Below are positions 33,914-44,425 of a stretch of DNA of 64,000 bases, piece by piece (the first letter of the stretch is position 1; every line of letters begins with the position of its first letter). The stretch is from contig NC_021237.1 in the NCBI RefSeq assembly GCF_000397205.1, forward strand, positions 4,589,001 to 4,653,000. The letters run 5' to 3'. Below the pieces are notes generated by a model. It made no database searches. It was given only the letters and a program-made list of their open reading frames with translations, and was not told where the DNA came from. The translations under genes and the position numbers were made by a program. Source of the DNA: Pseudomonas protegens CHA0. Lineage in GTDB: Bacteria > Pseudomonadota > Gammaproteobacteria > Pseudomonadales > Pseudomonadaceae.

Positions 33914-36900
33914 ATGGACAGTCATTGGACCCACGCATTCCTGAGGTTCTGGCGGCTGCCCGCCGCCCGATACGGCCAATGGAAGGCCTCGCGCAACAGC
34001 GTCGAATACCAGGCGCCGCTGCGCTCGGAGCTGTTCAGCACTGAACAGATGGCCCGCCACGGCACCCTGCTGGCGCAACAGCATCGCCTGAGCCCGAGCC
34101 GCACCCCGGACTGGCTGCTGGCCCGCCTGGCGGACAACGCCAGCGCCCTGGCCAGTTGCTGCAAGAGCCTGACCGCCGCCACCCACGCCTCCCCCCGGAC
34201 CACCCCCGCCGCGGAATGGCTGCTGGACAACTACTACCTGCTGGAAGAACAGATCCGCATCACCCGCACCCACCTGCCCCGGGGCTACAGCCGGCAGTTG
34301 CCGCGCCTGGCCAACGGCCAGTCGGCGGGCCTGCCGCGGGTCTATGACATCGCCCTGGAAACCATTTCCCACGGCGACGGCCGGGTCGACACCGACAGCC
34401 TGGGGCGCTTCGTCGACAGCTACCAGAGCGTCACCCCGCTGATGCTCGGCGAGCTATGGGCAATCCCCATCATGCTGCGCCTGGCCCTGATCGAGAACCT
34501 GCGCCGGGTGGCCTTCCGGGTCATGGCCAACTGGAGCGAACGCAACCTGGCCAACGACTGGGCCGACCGCCTGATGGAAACCGCCGAGCAGGACGCCAAG
34601 AGCGTGGTGCTGGCGGTGGCCGACATGGCCCGCTCGGCACCGCCCATGACCGCCGCCTTCGTCGCCGAGCTGGCGCGTCGCCTGCAAGGACAGAACGCGG
34701 CCCTGGTGCTGCCCCTGGCCTGGATCGAGCAACTGCTGGGGGAAACCGGGCTGAACATCGAGCGCCTGGTGCAGCTCGACGCCCAGCAGCAGGCCGCCGA
34801 CCAGGTCTCCATCAGCAACAGCATCTCCAGCTTGCGCCTGCTCTCGGCCAGCAACTGGCGCGAGTTCGTCGAGCTGATGAGCCGGGTCGAACAGGTACTG
34901 GAACAGGACCCCGCGGGGGTCTACCGACGCATGGATTTCGCCACCCGCGACCATTACCGCCATGTGCTCGAACGCCTGGCCCGGCACTGCCGCCACAGTG
35001 AAGAACAGGTGGCCCGCCAGTGCATCGAGCTGGCCCGCGCCCAGTACCGCGCCGAGGCGCCGGAAGCCGTGGCCGGCCACGTCGGTCACTACCTGATCGG
35101 CGCTGGCCGGCGCACCCTGGAACAGCAGATCGGCGCCCGAGTCCCCCTGGCTGAACGTGGCCGCCGCCTGCTGACCCAGGCGCCACTGGGCTTTTTCCTG
35201 GTGCCGGTGATCCTGCTCTCGGCCCTGTTCGCCTGGCCCTTCCTCAGTGCCCTGTATCAGGAAGCGACTTCCGGCCACTACTGGCTGGGGCTGTTGGCGG
35301 TGCCGGCGCTGCTGCTCGCCAGCCGGCTGGCCATCGGCCTGATCAACGGCCTGGTGACCCTGACCGTGGCCCCCGGCATCCTGCCGCGCCTGGACTACAG
35401 CGAAGGCATTGCTCCCCGAGCCCGGACCCTGGTGGCGGTGCCCTGCCTGATCGGCTGCACGGCGGATGTCGAGGAGCTGGTGGAAGGGCTGGAAGTGCGC
35501 TTCCTGGCCAACCGCGACGCCCAGCTGTATTTCGCCCTGCTCAGCGACTTTCTCGACGCCCCCAGCGAAACCCTGGACGCCGATGCCGGCCTGCTGATGC
35601 TGGCCCGGCAACGGATCGAGGCGCTGAACCTGAAGTACCCCGAAGAAGCCGTGGAGCGCTTCTACCTGCTGCACCGGCCACGCCTGTGGAACCCGGCGGA
35701 ACATTGCTGGATGGGCCACGAACGCAAGCGCGGCAAGCTCGAAGACCTCAATGCCCTGCTGCGCGGCCGGGGTCGGGAGCGTTTTTCGCTGATCGTCGGC
35801 GATATCCAGGCACTGCCTGAAATCACCTACGTGATCACCCTGGACAGCGACACCCAGTTGCCCCGGGACGTGGCCCAGCAATGCGTGGGAGCCATGGACC
35901 ACCCCCTGAACCGGCCCCTGGCCGACCCGTTGAGCGGGCGCATCGTCAGCGGCTACGGGATTCTCCAGCCGCGGGTCGGCATCAGCCTGTCGAGCACCGC
36001 CCGTTCGGCCTATGCCCGGCTGTTCGCCAGCGACGCCGGGATCGACCCCTATACCCGCGCCGTATCGGACGTCTATCAGGACCTGTTCCAGGAAGGCTCC
36101 TTCGTCGGCAAGGGCATCTATGCCGTAGACACCTTCGAGCAGACCCTGGGCGGGCGCTTCGCCGACAACCGGATCCTCAGCCATGACCTGATCGAGGGCT
36201 GCTACGCCCGCTCCGGGCTGCTCAGCGATGTGCAGCTGTTCGAGGAATACCCGGCCCGCTACAGCGCCGACGTCAAGCGCCGCCAGCGCTGGATCCGCGG
36301 TGACTGGCAACTGCTGCCGTGGCTCCTGCCCTGGTCGCCCAAGGCCGGTGGAGGCCTGGAAAGCAATCGCCTGAGCCCCCTGGCGCGCTGGAAGATCCTC
36401 GACAACCTGCGCCGCAGCCTGGAGCCCATGGCCCTGCTGGGCATGCTGCTGTGGGGCTGGCTGGGGGCCACCCACCCCGTGGCCTGGACCCTGGCGGTGC
36501 TGATTCTGCTGCTGGTGCTGCCACTGTCGGCGGCCTTTCGCGAGCTGCTGGAAAAGACCCCGGATGTGCCCCTGCAACAACACCTGGTGGCCGCCTTGGG
36601 CACAGCCGGCCAGCACCTGTCCCGGGCGCTGCTGCCCCTGGCCTGGCTGCCCCATGAGGTGGCCTACAGCCTGGGTGCCCTGGGCCGCGCGCTATGGCGC
36701 ATGAGCATCAGCAAGGAGTATCGCCTGCAATGGCAACCGTCCCGGGAAGCCGAACGCGGCCCCGATGACAGCCTGCTGGAGCTCTACCGGCGGATGTGGG
36801 TCGGCCCGGCCCTGGCGTTGCTCCTGGCCGGGCTGTCGTGGCCGCGCCCACAGTTGCTGGTGGCCGCGCCCCTACTGCTGGCCTGGCTGGCCGGCCCGGC

Positions 36901-39900
36901 CCTGGCCTGGTGGCTGAGCCGCCCCGCCAGCCAGGTGGCCTTCGTGCCCAACACGGGCCAGCGGCGTTTCCTGCAGAGCCTGGCCCGCCGCACCTGGGCC
37001 TTTTTCGACCAGTACGTCGGCCCCCAGGACAACTGGCTGGCCCCGGACAACCTGCAGGAGCAACCCCAGCAGCGGGTAGCCCATCGCACGTCCCCCACCA
37101 ACCTGGGCCTGGCCCTGCTGGCGCACCTGGCGGCCCATGACTTCGGCTACCTGAGCAGCAGCCGGCTGCTGCAGCGCCTGGAACGGATGCTCGCCAGCAT
37201 GGGCCGGCTGGAACGCTATCGCGGGCACTTCTACAACTGGTACGACACCCAGAGCCTGGAGCCCTTGCCACCGCGCTATGTGTCCACGGTGGACAGCGGC
37301 AACCTGGCCGGGATGCTGCTGACCCTGCGCCCGGGCTTGCAGGGCCTGATGGACAGCCCGCCGTCCCCGGTGCAGATCGCCAACGGCCTGCTGGACTGCC
37401 TCGACGTGCTCCAGGACGCCCTCACCGCAGCGGGTCAGGACACCGCAGCCGTACTGCGCTGGCGCCTGGAAACCCGTGCCGTGCATGAACACCTGAGCCT
37501 GCATGCCGGGGTCAGCGCCGAGGGCCTGCTGGGCCTGTTGCAACGCATTGGCGAGAGCGCCGTCGACTCCCACGGCGAGGCATCCGATGACAGCACCTTC
37601 TGGCACCAGGCGCTGACCGTGCAATGTCGCGACCTACATGACGAATTGCTCTGGCGCACCCCACCGCCCATGGCCGACGGTCGCCGCTTCGGCCTCCTCA
37701 GTTGGCGCCAGCTGGCCGAGCTGGACACCGACTATTGGCTGCCCCGGCACCATGGGCGGATCGCCGCGCTACGGGAACTGGCGCTGGAACGCTGCACCGC
37801 GGTGAACCAGTTGCTGGAGCAGGTGACCGGCATGGCGCAGATGGATTTCGGCTTCCTCTACGACACCCGGCGCCATCTGCTGGTGATCGGCTACAACGCC
37901 GACGAGCACCGCCTGGATGCCGGCTACTACGACCTCTTGGCCTCGGAAGTGCGCCTGACCCATTTTGTCGCCATCGCCCAGGGGCAGTTGCCCCAGGAAA
38001 GCTGGTTTGCCCTCGGCCGCCTGCTCACCAGCAGCGCCGGTACCCCGGTGCTGCTGTCCTGGACCGGTTCGATGTTCGAATACCTGATGCCGATGCTGGT
38101 GATGCCCAGTTACCAGGGCACCCTGCTGGACCAGACCTGCCACGCCGCCGTGGCCCTGCAGATCGAGCACGGCCAGCAACTGGGCCTGCCGTGGGGCGTG
38201 TCCGAGTCGGGCTACAACACCCTCGACAGCCAGTTCAACTACCAGTACCGGGCGTTCGGCGTGCCGGGGCTGGGGCTCAAGCGTGGCCTCGGCGCGGAAC
38301 GGGTGGTGGCGCCCTACGCCAGCGTCCTGGCGCTGATGGTGGCGCCCCAGGCAGCCTGCCAGAACCTGCAGCGCCTGGCCCAGTTGGGCCTGCAGGGCCG
38401 CTTCGGCCTCTATGAAGCCGTGGACTACACCGAGTCGCGCCTGCCCCGGGGCCAGAACCATGCCGTGGTGCAATCGTTCATGGCCCACCACCAGGGCATG
38501 AGCCTGCTGTCCCTGGCATGGCTGCTGCTGGACCAGCCCATGCAGCGGCGCTTCGAATCCGACCCGCAGTTCCAGGCCATCGCCCTGCTGTTGCAGGAAC
38601 GAGTGCCGAAAACCGCCGCCCAGTACCTGCATGCCGCCGGTGCCCCGGCGGCCGACGAAGCCGCCCGGGCCCACGAGAACAAACTGCGGGTGTTCGCCGA
38701 CCCGGACCGCAAGCGCCCGGCGGTGCAACTGCTTTCCAACGGCCACTACCACGTCATGCTCAGCAGCGCCGGCGGCGGCTACAGCCGCTGCAACGAGCTG
38801 GCGGTGACCCGCTGGCACGAAGACCCGACCCGCGATCACTGGGGCCAGTTCTGCTACCTGCGGGACGTGGCCAGCGGCACGTTCTGGTCCGCCGCCTACC
38901 AGCCGACCCGAGGCCGCCCTTCAAGCTTCGAGGCGATCTTCACCGACGCCCGGGCCGAATTCCGCGTGCGTGAACAGGACTTCGACAGCCACACGGAAAT
39001 CGTCGTGTCCCCCGAAGACCCCATCGAGCTGCGCCGCCTGCACATCTGCAACCGCGCCCGGGTACGCCGCAGCATCGAGCTCACCAGCTACGCCGAAGTG
39101 GTGCTGGCCCCGGCTCCAAGCGATGCCGCCCACCCGGCCTTCAGCAACCTTTTCATCGAGACCGAACTGCTGCCCGATTGGCAGGCCATCGTCTGCAGCC
39201 GCCGGCCACGTTCCCAGGGGCAGCCGGTGCCCTGGATGTGCCACCTGCTGGCAGCCCACGGCGTGGACATCGACGCGATTTCCTACGAAACCGACCGCGC
39301 GCGCTTTATCGGCCGTGGCCGCGACCTGGCCGCGCCCCAGGCCCTGGACCCGCAGACCGAGCGGCTCTCGGGCAGCGCCGGGCCGGTGCTCGACCCGATC
39401 GTGGCGATCCGCTGCCGGATCACCCTCGACCCCGGCCAGAGCGCCACCATCGACCTGGTGACCGGGGTCGCCGAAAGCCGTGAACACTGCCTGCAACTGA
39501 TCCACAAATACCGCGACCGGCACTTGGCGGACCGGGTCTTCGACCTGGCCTGGACCCACAGCCAGGTGCTGTTGCGCCAGCTCAACGCATCCCTGGCCGA
39601 GGCCCGGTTGTTCCAGCAGATGGCGGCCTCGCTGCTCTACGCCAACGCCACCCTGCGCGCCGACAACAGCCTGCTGCAGGCCAACCGGCGCAGCCAATCC
39701 GGGCTCTGGGGCCAGGGCATTTCCGGCGACCTGCCGATCGTCCTTCTGCAAGTGGGCGACCTGGCCAACATTGCCCTGGTGCAGCAGTTGATCAAGGCCC
39801 ACGCCTACTGGCGGCAAAAAGGCCTGGCGGTGGACCTGGTGATCTGGAACGAGGACCAGGCGGGTTACCGCCAGCAGCTCCAGGACCTGATCATGGGCCT

Positions 39901-42601
39901 GGTGACCTCCGGCAGCGAAGCCAGCCTGATCGACCGCCCGGGGGGCATCTTCGTGCGCCCGGCCCAGCAACTGTCCGGCGAAGACCGCACGCTGATGCTG
40001 GCGGTGGCGCGCCTGGTGGTCAGCGACAGCCGCGGCAGCCTCGCCGAGCAAGTCCACCGGCGCCGCGCCGACCCTTCGCTGCCGCGCCTGGAAGCGCCCC
40101 TGGTACGCCTGCCACCACCCGCCAGCCGAGCCAGCACCGCTGCAGCGCCAGAGCTGATTCTGGAAACCCCCTACGGCGGTTTCAGCAGCGACGGCCGTGA
40201 ATACCTGATCACCCTCAACCCCGGGCAGCCGACGCCCGCGCCCTGGGCCAACGTGCTCGCCAACCCGCTGTTCGGCACGGTGATTTCGGAAACCGGCGGC
40301 GCCTACAGCTGGCGTGAGAACGCCCACGAATACCGCCTCAGCCCGTGGCACGACGACCCGGTCAGTGACCCCAGCGGCGAGGCCCTGTACCTGCGCGACG
40401 AAGACAGCGGGCGGGTCTGGTCGCCCACTCCCCAACCCTGCCCCGGAAGCGGCAGCTACCGCACCCGCCACGGCTTCGGCTACAGCGTCTTCGAGCATGA
40501 AGAGGACGGCATCCACAGCGAGATCACGGTTTATGTGGCGCTGCAGGCGCCGATCAAGTTCTCGCGTCTGAAGATCCGCAACCTCAGCGGTCGGCCACGG
40601 CGCTTGTCGGCCACCTGCTATGTGGAATGGGTGCTGGGAGAGTCCCGCAGCCGCTCGGCCATGCACGTGGTCAGCGAAAGCGACCCGGTGAGCGGCGCAC
40701 TGTTCGCCCGCAACCCCTACAACATGGAGTTTTCCGGGCACGTGGCGTTTCTCGATACGGACGCCGAGGTCAGCAGCTTCACCGGCGATCGCAGTGAGTT
40801 CATCGGCCGCAACGGCAGCCTCGCGGCGCCGGCAGCGTTGACTCGGGGGCGCCTGTCCGGGCGCTCCGGTGCCGGTTTCGATCCCTGCGCGGCGATGCAG
40901 GTGAGCCTGGAACTGGAGGACGGCCAGAGCCGGGAGGTGCTGTTCCGCCTGGGGGCCGAAGTGGATGCCAAGGCCGCCACCCGCCGGGTCCTGCAGTACC
41001 GCGGCAGCCAGATGGCGCAGGCCGAGCTTGCGGCCGTGCACCAGCATTGGCAGCGCAGCCTCGGCGCGGTACAGGTGCGCACACCGGACCCGGCCATCGA
41101 CGTCATGGCCAACGGCTGGCTGATGTACCAGACCATTGCCTGCCGCTTCTGGGCCCGCAGCGGTTTCTACCAGTCCGGCGGTGCCATCGGCTTTCGCGAC
41201 CAGTTGCAGGACAGCATGGCGATGATCCACGCCGAGCCGGCCCTGGCCCGCGAGCACCTGTTGCTGTGCGCCGCCCACCAGTATCCCGAGGGCGACGTCC
41301 AGCACTGGTGGCACCCGCCACAGAATCGCGGGGTGCGCACCGGCTGCTCCGATGATTTCCTGTGGCTGCCCCTGGCCACCAGCCGCTATGTACAGATCAC
41401 CGGCGACCACAGCGTGCTGGAGGTCGAAGTGGGTTACCTGGAAGGCCGCCTGCTCAATTCCGGGGAAGAATCCTATTACGACCTGCCCCAGGCCAGCGGG
41501 CTGCGGGAAAGCCTCTACCTGCACTGCCGGCGCGCCCTCGAGCACGGCCAGCGGCGCGGGGTCCACGGCTTGCCGCTAATGGGCACCGGGGACTGGAACG
41601 ACGGCATGAACCGGGTCGGTGAACACGGCCTGGGGGAAAGCGTGTGGCTGGGCTTCTTCAGCCATGAAGTGCTGCAACGCTTTGCCGTCACCGCCGAGCA
41701 GCACCAGGACCCGGACTTCGCCCGGGAGTGCCGCGCCCAGGCCCTGGCCTTGCGCGCCGCCCTCGACAGCCAGGCCTGGGACGGCCAGTGGTATCGCCGC
41801 GCCTGGTTCGACGAGGGCCAGATCCTGGGCAGCGCCAGCAACCAGGAGTGCCGCATCGACTCCATCGCCCAGAGCTGGTCGGTGCTGTCCGGCGCCGCCA
41901 GCGATGCCCGCCAGCACCAGGCCATGGCCTCCCTGGACCAGCACCTGGTGCGTCGCGACAGCGGCGTGGTGCTGCTGCTCGACCCACCTTTCGCCCACAG
42001 TTCCCTGGACCCTGGCTACATCAAGGGCTACGTGCCCGGGGTGCGGGAAAATGGCGGCCAGTACACTCATGCCGCGGTCTGGGCCAGCATGGCCTTCGCC
42101 CGCCTGGGGGACAGTGCCCGAGCCTGGGAGCTGCTGCACATGATCAACCCGGTAAGCCGGCGCAGTGCCGAACAGGTCGCCACCTACCGGGTCGAGCCCT
42201 ACGTGATGGCCGCCGACGTCTATGGCGTGGCGCCCCACACCGGGCGCGGCGGCTGGAGCTGGTACACCGGTTCGGCGGGCTGGACTTACCGGCTGATCGT
42301 CGAGTCGCTGCTGGGCCTGCGCCGCGAAGGCCAGAGCCTGTACATCGAACCGGTGATCCCGGCGCATTGGCCGGGCTACAGCCTGGACTATCGGTTCGGC
42401 GAGACGCTCTACCGTATTGAAGTGCGGCAGAACCCCGGCGCCACCCTCAGCCTGAGCCTGGACGGCCGGCCACTGGTGGGGCTGGCCATACCGCTGCTGG
42501 ATGACGGCAGTACGCGCCGGGTGCTGCTCACCTGGCCCGCCGCCCTGCCCGCGCAGGCCGGGCATACCCCGACAGCGACCCATACGGAGCCGGCACCATG
42601 A
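33914..42601 (+). CDS. ndvB: Cyclic beta-1,2-glucan synthase (NdvB/ChvB type)
   Basis: 2,895 residues, close to the usual size for this enzyme. It makes cyclic beta-1,2-glucans from UDP-glucose at the inner membrane. N-terminal domain, then membrane helices (about 415-480). The GT84 glycosyltransferase shows TLDSDTQLPRD at about 644 and the QRWIRGDW motif at about 790, followed by more helices (about 835-870, 960-990). Next come a glucoamylase-type domain (MAQMDFGFLYDTRRHLLVIG), then two beta-sandwich/GH94 parts (GGGYSRCNELAVTRWHEDP; GGAYSWRENAHEYRLSPWHD). The C-terminal GH94 phosphorylase carries the catalytic Asp in GDWNDGMN near 2563. GH94 trims chains before ring closure. ATG 33914 follows AAGGAA. 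There is no ndvA exporter next to it. Confidence 0.92.
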   Translation: MDSHWTHAFLRFWRLPAARYGQWKASRNSVEYQAPLRSELFSTEQMARHGTLLAQQHRLSPSRTPDWLLARLADNASALASCCKSLTAATHASPRTTPAAEWLLDNYYLLEEQIRITRTHLPRGYSRQLPRLANGQSAGLPRVYDIALETISHGDGRVDTDSLGRFVDSYQSVTPLMLGELWAIPIMLRLALIENLRRVAFRVMANWSERNLANDWADRLMETAEQDAKSVVLAVADMARSAPPMTAAFVAELARRLQGQNAALVLPLAWIEQLLGETGLNIERLVQLDAQQQAADQVSISNSISSLRLLSASNWREFVELMSRVEQVLEQDPAGVYRRMDFATRDHYRHVLERLARHCRHSEEQVARQCIELARAQYRAEAPEAVAGHVGHYLIGAGRRTLEQQIGARVPLAERGRRLLTQAPLGFFLVPVILLSALFAWPFLSALYQEATSGHYWLGLLAVPALLLASRLAIGLINGLVTLTVAPGILPRLDYSEGIAPRARTLVAVPCLIGCTADVEELVEGLEVRFLANRDAQLYFALLSDFLDAPSETLDADAGLLMLARQRIEALNLKYPEEAVERFYLLHRPRLWNPAEHCWMGHERKRGKLEDLNALLRGRGRERFSLIVGDIQALPEITYVITLDSDTQLPRDVAQQCVGAMDHPLNRPLADPLSGRIVSGYGILQPRVGISLSSTARSAYARLFASDAGIDPYTRAVSDVYQDLFQEGSFVGKGIYAVDTFEQTLGGRFADNRILSHDLIEGCYARSGLLSDVQLFEEYPARYSADVKRRQRWIRGDWQLLPWLLPWSPKAGGGLESNRLSPLARWKILDNLRRSLEPMALLGMLLWGWLGATHPVAWTLAVLILLLVLPLSAAFRELLEKTPDVPLQQHLVAALGTAGQHLSRALLPLAWLPHEVAYSLGALGRALWRMSISKEYRLQWQPSREAERGPDDSLLELYRRMWVGPALALLLAGLSWPRPQLLVAAPLLLAWLAGPALAWWLSRPASQVAFVPNTGQRRFLQSLARRTWAFFDQYVGPQDNWLAPDNLQEQPQQRVAHRTSPTNLGLALLAHLAAHDFGYLSSSRLLQRLERMLASMGRLERYRGHFYNWYDTQSLEPLPPRYVSTVDSGNLAGMLLTLRPGLQGLMDSPPSPVQIANGLLDCLDVLQDALTAAGQDTAAVLRWRLETRAVHEHLSLHAGVSAEGLLGLLQRIGESAVDSHGEASDDSTFWHQALTVQCRDLHDELLWRTPPPMADGRRFGLLSWRQLAELDTDYWLPRHHGRIAALRELALERCTAVNQLLEQVTGMAQMDFGFLYDTRRHLLVIGYNADEHRLDAGYYDLLASEVRLTHFVAIAQGQLPQESWFALGRLLTSSAGTPVLLSWTGSMFEYLMPMLVMPSYQGTLLDQTCHAAVALQIEHGQQLGLPWGVSESGYNTLDSQFNYQYRAFGVPGLGLKRGLGAERVVAPYASVLALMVAPQAACQNLQRLAQLGLQGRFGLYEAVDYTESRLPRGQNHAVVQSFMAHHQGMSLLSLAWLLLDQPMQRRFESDPQFQAIALLLQERVPKTAAQYLHAAGAPAADEAARAHENKLRVFADPDRKRPAVQLLSNGHYHVMLSSAGGGYSRCNELAVTRWHEDPTRDHWGQFCYLRDVASGTFWSAAYQPTRGRPSSFEAIFTDARAEFRVREQDFDSHTEIVVSPEDPIELRRLHICNRARVRRSIELTSYAEVVLAPAPSDAAHPAFSNLFIETELLPDWQAIVCSRRPRSQGQPVPWMCHLLAAHGVDIDAISYETDRARFIGRGRDLAAPQALDPQTERLSGSAGPVLDPIVAIRCRITLDPGQSATIDLVTGVAESREHCLQLIHKYRDRHLADRVFDLAWTHSQVLLRQLNASLAEARLFQQMAASLLYANATLRADNSLLQANRRSQSGLWGQGISGDLPIVLLQVGDLANIALVQQLIKAHAYWRQKGLAVDLVIWNEDQAGYRQQLQDLIMGLVTSGSEASLIDRPGGIFVRPAQQLSGEDRTLMLAVARLVVSDSRGSLAEQVHRRRADPSLPRLEAPLVRLPPPASRASTAAAPELILETPYGGFSSDGREYLITLNPGQPTPAPWANVLANPLFGTVISETGGAYSWRENAHEYRLSPWHDDPVSDPSGEALYLRDEDSGRVWSPTPQPCPGSGSYRTRHGFGYSVFEHEEDGIHSEITVYVALQAPIKFSRLKIRNLSGRPRRLSATCYVEWVLGESRSRSAMHVVSESDPVSGALFARNPYNMEFSGHVAFLDTDAEVSSFTGDRSEFIGRNGSLAAPAALTRGRLSGRSGAGFDPCAAMQVSLELEDGQSREVLFRLGAEVDAKAATRRVLQYRGSQMAQAELAAVHQHWQRSLGAVQVRTPDPAIDVMANGWLMYQTIACRFWARSGFYQSGGAIGFRDQLQDSMAMIHAEPALAREHLLLCAAHQYPEGDVQHWWHPPQNRGVRTGCSDDFLWLPLATSRYVQITGDHSVLEVEVGYLEGRLLNSGEESYYDLPQASGLRESLYLHCRRALEHGQRRGVHGLPLMGTGDWNDGMNRVGEHGLGESVWLGFFSHEVLQRFAVTAEQHQDPDFARECRAQALALRAALDSQAWDGQWYRRAWFDEGQILGSASNQECRIDSIAQSWSVLSGAASDARQHQAMASLDQHLVRRDSGVVLLLDPPFAHSSLDPGYIKGYVPGVRENGGQYTHAAVWASMAFARLGDSARAWELLHMINPVSRRSAEQVATYRVEPYVMAADVYGVAPHTGRGGWSWYTGSAGWTYRLIVESLLGLRREGQSLYIEPVIPAHWPGYSLDYRFGETLYRIEVRQNPGATLSLSLDGRPLVGLAIPLLDDGSTRRVLLTWPAALPAQAGHTPTATHTEPAP

Positions 42602-42669
42602 CAGACACCCGGCCACACCCTGGACTACCCTGAGTGAGCGCTGACGCCTTGCCATCCGGTGGTTCTGAG

Positions 42670-43407
42670 ATGTTCGACAACCTTGGGCACGGGCCCAATC
42701 ACTTGCTCAATGCACTGCCGGCGGCGGTGCAGGAGCGCCTGCTGCCCCACCTCAAGCCGGTGGCCCTGAGCCTGGGCCAGGTGCTCTACGAGTCCGGGGA
42801 CATACCGCGCCACGTGTACTTCCCCACCGATGCAGTGGTGTCGTTGCTGTACCTGATGGAAAACGGCGCCTCGGCGGAAATCGCCGTGGTGGGCAACGAA
42901 GGGCTGGTGGGGGTGGCCCTGGTCATGGGCGGCGAAAGCACCACCAGCCGGGCCATCGTGCAGGGCGCCGGGCACGCCTTGCGCCTGCCGGGCCAGCACC
43001 TCAAGGACGAGTTCAACCGCCACGGCGAAATGCTCCTGCTGATGCTGCGCTACACCCAGTCGCTGATCACCCAGATGGCCCAGACCGCGGTGTGCAACCG
43101 CCACCACTCCATCGACCAGCAACTGTGCCGCTGGCTGCTGCTGTCTTTGGACCGGCTGCCGGGCAACCAGCTGGTGATGACCCAGGAACTGATCGCCAAC
43201 ATGCTCGGGGTGCGTCGCGAAGGCGTGACCGAAGCCGCGGGCAAACTGCAGCGCCAGGGCATCATCGAATACAGCCGCGGCCGGATCAATGTGCTTGACC
43301 GGCCGCGGCTGGAGCAGCACAGCTGCGAGTGCTATGGGGTGGTGCGCAAGGAAACCGAGCGCTTGCTGCCGTACCTGCCTGGCAGCAAGCGCGCCGATCC
43401 GGACTGA
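42670..43407 (+). CDS. Crp/Fnr-family regulator
   Basis: 245 residues. The cyclic-nucleotide-type barrel (LGQVLYESGDIPRHVYFPTD, AEIAVVGNEGLVGVALVMGG) is followed by a dimer helix and a winged helix (MTQELIANMLGVRREGVTEA). It lacks the N-terminal cysteine cluster of Fnr/Anr, so it does not sense oxygen by Fe-S. Barrel residues needed to bind cAMP are not evident. ATG 42670 (GGTGG upstream) is favoured; a GTG at 42634 would add 12 residues. It is 68 bp after the glucan synthase gene and could be its partner on one transcript. Confidence 0.85.
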   Translation: MFDNLGHGPNHLLNALPAAVQERLLPHLKPVALSLGQVLYESGDIPRHVYFPTDAVVSLLYLMENGASAEIAVVGNEGLVGVALVMGGESTTSRAIVQGAGHALRLPGQHLKDEFNRHGEMLLLMLRYTQSLITQMAQTAVCNRHHSIDQQLCRWLLLSLDRLPGNQLVMTQELIANMLGVRREGVTEAAGKLQRQGIIEYSRGRINVLDRPRLEQHSCECYGVVRKETERLLPYLPGSKRADPD

Positions 43408-43421
43408 AACGGGCGTGGGTG

Positions 43422-44333
43422 TCAGGCCGCGCCAGACGCCTTCACCGCCAGGATGCTCCCCGGCATCGAGTACAAGGCGCGTTCGGTGGTGCTGCCGATC
43501 AAGCGGCCAAAGCCGGTGCGGTGCACCGTGCCCATGACCACCACGTCCACCAGGTATTCGTCGACGAACTGGGCGATGCCCGGCACCGGCGGGCCCATGA
43601 TGAAGTGGCGGAATTCCTGGGGCACGTTGTGCTCATCCCCCAGGCGTTCGAATTCCTTGTGCAGGGAGTCGCGCAACTCGTCCAGGCAGTTGACGCTCCA
43701 GGCGGTGGACGCCACCGGCGCCACGCCATCGAGCATCGGCATCAGGTCGTAGGCGTACAGCAGGTGCAACTGGGCGTCGCATTGCAGGGCCAGGGCGTGG
43801 GCGGTCTGGATGATCTGCGTATTGAGCCCGCGGATCTGGGTGTCGGACTGGGCCGGGTCCACCGCGGCGACAATCCGCCGGGGCAGCTTGTGCGGCGCGT
43901 CGTTGACCAGGTGCACCGGCACCGGCGCCTCGCGCAGCAGGTGGCAATCCAGCGGGGTGACAAACACGCGCTTGAGGGCCGACTCCAGGGTCACGTCCTT
44001 GATCAGCAGGTCAGGTCGGAACTCGTCGATGTAGGCGAGCATGTCCTTGAGCACCTGGGTGCTCCAGATCACCTGGGTGGTGACCTGCACGCCCTCCTCG
44101 GCCATCCACTGCGCTTCCACCTGCAACCAGCGCTCGTGGCGCTGCAGGTAGGCTTCGCGCTCGCTGTCTTCCAGGTGTTCTTCCCACAGGTAGGTGCGCG
44201 CCGGCGGTTCGACGAACACCAGGGCGTGCAGCGCCGCGCCGCTGGCCCGGGCCAGGGCAACGGCACGGCGCGCCGCGGGGGATTGGTGCTGCTGTGGATC
44301 GGCGATCAGCAACAGACGCTGGTACTGGCTCAT
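43422..44333 (-). CDS. Tandem universal stress protein
   Basis: 303 residues holding two Usp domains (about 1-150 and 155-303). The first starts YQRLLLIADPQQHQSPAARR; the second contains GPPVPGIAQFVDEYLVDVVV and MGTVHRTGFGRLIGSTTERA, the nucleotide-binding G-x2-G-x9-G-[ST] pattern. Usp tandems of this type in Pseudomonas are produced at low oxygen and in stationary phase. An Anr-type box (TTGAC-N4-ATCAA) is 60 bp upstream of the ATG, in place for activation. Confidence 0.92.
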   Translation of the reverse strand: MSQYQRLLLIADPQQHQSPAARRAVALARASGAALHALVFVEPPARTYLWEEHLEDSEREAYLQRHERWLQVEAQWMAEEGVQVTTQVIWSTQVLKDMLAYIDEFRPDLLIKDVTLESALKRVFVTPLDCHLLREAPVPVHLVNDAPHKLPRRIVAAVDPAQSDTQIRGLNTQIIQTAHALALQCDAQLHLLYAYDLMPMLDGVAPVASTAWSVNCLDELRDSLHKEFERLGDEHNVPQEFRHFIMGPPVPGIAQFVDEYLVDVVVMGTVHRTGFGRLIGSTTERALYSMPGSILAVKASGAA

Positions 44334-44392
44334 GGTGCTCCTCCTTGGGCGATACGTGAGCTTGAGTGTGGAATGCCGTGCTGCCGGGCGCC

Positions 44393-44406
44393 TTGACCGG
44401 TATCAA
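44393..44406 (-). promoter_or_regulatory. Anr/Fnr-type box before the universal stress gene
   Basis: TTGAC-CGGT-ATCAA, 9 of 10 bases of the TTGAT-N4-ATCAA consensus. It lies 60 bp upstream of the start at 44333, consistent with a class II site at about -41.5. Confidence 0.7.
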
Positions 44407-44425
44407 GGGCGCCCGGTGGCACGGA

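Noticed and set aside
34454..36655. A 733-codon open frame antisense within the glucan synthase gene
   Set aside because: Same GC-bias artefact; no start signal and no domain.
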